Below are positions 5,213-6,421 of a stretch of 6,421 nucleotides of DNA, one piece after another; position 1 is the first letter of the stretch, and each line of letters opens with the position of its first letter. The notes under the pieces are model-generated. The model searched no databases, was not told the DNA's origin, and was given only the letters and a program-made list of their open reading frames with translations. A program made the position numbers and the translations under genes. This stretch comes from an uncultured Eubacteriales bacterium (GTDB taxonomy: Bacteria; Bacillota; Clostridia; Oscillospirales; Acutalibacteraceae). The stretch is taken from the NCBI GenBank assembly GCA_934615635.1, contig CAKTTT010000136.1, forward strand, positions 1-6,421. Reading direction: 5' to 3'.

Positions 5213-6364
5213 TCAGGATTCCCGTATTTCGGCAAATAACCGGTACCATTGCCGGCCGATCGCGTCCGCCCGGAACTGGGCGGCGAACTGTTTCGCCTGA
5301 TTGCCCAGTTCCGCCCGGCGTTTTTCGTCCCGCATAAGCGCGCACAGCTCTCTTTGATAGGACTCGAAATCGTCTTGCCCCACTAGCACACCGGTTTGCC
5401 CGTTTTGAATTTCCTCTTCCGCCGTTTCGCCGAAGCGAAAGGCGATCACCGGCACGCCGCATTCGTTGGCCTCCAGGATCACCAGAGCCATTCCTTCAAA
5501 GCTGGAGGTCATCAGGAAGAGGCTGTGATCCAGCAGCACCTGACGCGGATCGTCGGTGGAGCCCCGGTAATGAATGCGGGGGTGCCGCTCCATGGTTTGC
5601 AGAAGTTTCTCATCCAGCGCACCTATACCGTATACATCCAGCTCCCAGTCGGCCAGATCCTCCCGGGTCACCGCCGCCTGAAATTGCTCCAGCGCCAGCG
5701 CCAGCCGTTTTTCGGCGGAAAAACGGCCGATGAATACCGCTTTGTGTACGGAGGGGTCCGCCTGCCGCTCACTGGAGAAGGACAAGGGATTATAGATATA
5801 GCAGCTATTGGGGATGCCGGCTTGCTTGGCCGCCTGGCAGGAGGATTCGCTCAACCAGACGAACCGCCCCAGCTTGTCGCGGTATTGCTGGAAGGTTTTT
5901 CGATAACTCCGTATTTTTCCCACCTGATCGAAGCTGGTGTGAAAATGGTTGACGGTACGGGGAAGAAGCGGCGGAGGAACCGCGTCCAGCAGCTCGTAAT
6001 GAGAGTTGATGATGATGTCCGGACAGAGGGCCTCCAATCGGTACCGGCAGGCGCGGAGATCCTTTTGCATCCAATGGTTGTAACGGATGCGCTCCCCTAC
6101 AACACGCAGGGCGGATCCGATCCGCCCCTTCCGGCAATAGGCCAGGGCGGTGGACAGACGGGGACATCCCCATACGCGCTCCCCATCGATCAGGATGGTT
6201 TCGGCCCCCGAAGGATAGACGATATCCGAGTGGGTACGGGAATGGCGCAGAGAGAGAAAAATGACCTGATCTCCCTGCGCCAGAAAAACCTCCGCCAGCG
6301 TTTTATTGACCGTTACAATGCCGCCCTGGGCATCGTCAAGATTCTGTAAGAAAAGGATTTTCAC
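5213..6364 (-). CDS. Glycosyltransferase family 4 (GT-B fold)
   Basis: A 383-residue GT-B transferase. The N-terminal Rossmann domain (about 1-195) carries the glycine loop AQGGI at 12-16 of acceptor-side GT4 enzymes and NHFHTSF at 139-145. The C-terminal donor-binding domain starts near VFIGRFSAEKR (210-220), followed by YGIG (245-248) and the hallmark E-x7-E motif, EGMALVILE (Glu290 and Glu298), in which the glutamates contact the nucleotide-sugar donor. It ends with the helix typical of the family. The enzyme would act as a retaining transferase at the cytoplasmic membrane face. The start is GTG at 6362-6364, preceded by AGAGGAG (spacing about 5), and its bases overlap the TGA of the upstream gene (GTGA), a classic coupling arrangement. 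The next gene starts 31 bases after its stop. The sugar specificity is not visible. Confidence 0.92.
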   Translation of the reverse strand: MKILFLQNLDDAQGGIVTVNKTLAEVFLAQGDQVIFLSLRHSRTHSDIVYPSGAETILIDGERVWGCPRLSTALAYCRKGRIGSALRVVGERIRYNHWMQKDLRACRYRLEALCPDIIINSHYELLDAVPPPLLPRTVNHFHTSFDQVGKIRSYRKTFQQYRDKLGRFVWLSESSCQAAKQAGIPNSCYIYNPLSFSSERQADPSVHKAVFIGRFSAEKRLALALEQFQAAVTREDLADWELDVYGIGALDEKLLQTMERHPRIHYRGSTDDPRQVLLDHSLFLMTSSFEGMALVILEANECGVPVIAFRFGETAEEEIQNGQTGVLVGQDDFESYQRELCALMRDEKRRAELGNQAKQFAAQFRADAIGRQWYRLFAEIRES

Positions 6365-6420
6365 CGCGTCTCCTCTTTCCGGACGTTTAGCAGCAGCTTG
6401 GCCGCATACAGACTCATAAA
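6361..6420 (-). CDS. C-terminal end of a probable glycosyltransferase (rest outside window)
   Basis: Only the last 19 residues and the TGA (6361-6363) are present: FMSLYAAKLLLNVRKEETR. The basic, hydrophobic tail resembles the end of the second family 2 transferase (RSAKLLNVLKS), which suggests that this is another family 2 enzyme, but the fragment is too short to be sure. Its stop overlaps the GTG start of the GT4 gene by four bases, so it belongs to the same operon. Confidence 0.6.
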   Translation of the reverse strand, partial: FMSLYAAKLLLNVRKEETR

Positions 6421-6421
6421 C

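Noticed and set aside
4363..5337. Long + strand frame (324 codons) opposite the family 2 and GT4 transferases
   Set aside because: It lies antisense to two genes with clear family motifs, has no ribosome site and gives a Gly/Val/His-rich sequence without domains. It is a by-product of codon bias in GC-rich genes.
5396..6349. + strand frame of 317 codons opposite the GT4 gene
   Set aside because: It is the antisense shadow of a recognisable GT4 enzyme, with no start signal and no motif.
1..6421. Insertion sequences, transposases, integrases or attachment sites
   Set aside because: No transposase-like frame and no terminal inverted repeats with target duplications were seen.

Overview
The window reads as a chromosomal segment of a moderately GC-rich, low-complexity-poor Firmicute, most likely a gut-type clostridium (Oscillospiraceae-like). 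This is an inference from strong AGGAGG-type ribosome binding sites, GTG and TTG starts, GC-rich coding DNA with AT-rich promoter DNA, a clostridial style LysA C-terminus and a small lipoprotein with a lipobox. No taxonomic marker gene is present, so the assignment is tentative.

Left part (1-1587). The C-terminal half of diaminopimelate decarboxylase (lysA, + strand) runs in from the left and ends at 528. It faces, tail to tail, a gene for an unrecognised lipoprotein (620-1219, - strand); a shared hairpin at 576-612 lies between them. Upstream of the lipoprotein gene, in what would look like an empty 368-base gap, there is a second, short reading frame on the - strand (1257-1424) whose product is a textbook signal peptide plus about 30 residues. 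It has no ATG, but a well-placed ribosome binding site points to a CTG start; a GTG start plus a one-base frameshift is the alternative. Upstream of it is a very AT-rich block (about 1465-1512) with a near-consensus promoter pointing left, overlapped by three copies of a 12-base element in alternating orientation that look like an operator. I therefore read 620-1512 as one regulated two-gene unit for two exported products.

Right part (1548-6421). All genes are on the - strand and closely packed, so they are transcribed from right to left as one operon: the end of a probable glycosyltransferase (6361-6420), a GT4-type glycosyltransferase (5213-6364), two GT2-type glycosyltransferases (4216-5181 and 3125-4141) and a multi-spanning oligosaccharide flippase (1588-3150). 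A strong intrinsic terminator (1548-1578) sits nine bases after the flippase stop, so this is the distal end of the operon. Together the genes fit a surface polysaccharide (capsule, exopolysaccharide or teichoic-type wall glycan) locus: the transferases would build a repeat unit on a lipid carrier on the cytoplasmic face and the flippase would move it across the membrane. The initiating sugar-phosphate transferase, polymerase and any chain-length regulators are not in the window and would be expected further right.

The enzymes belong to well-known families. The least explained part is the 620-1512 unit. Smaller oddities are three tandem in-frame stop codons in a 9-base repeat at the end of one transferase, and a TTG start preceded by an out-of-frame ATG at the start of the same gene.
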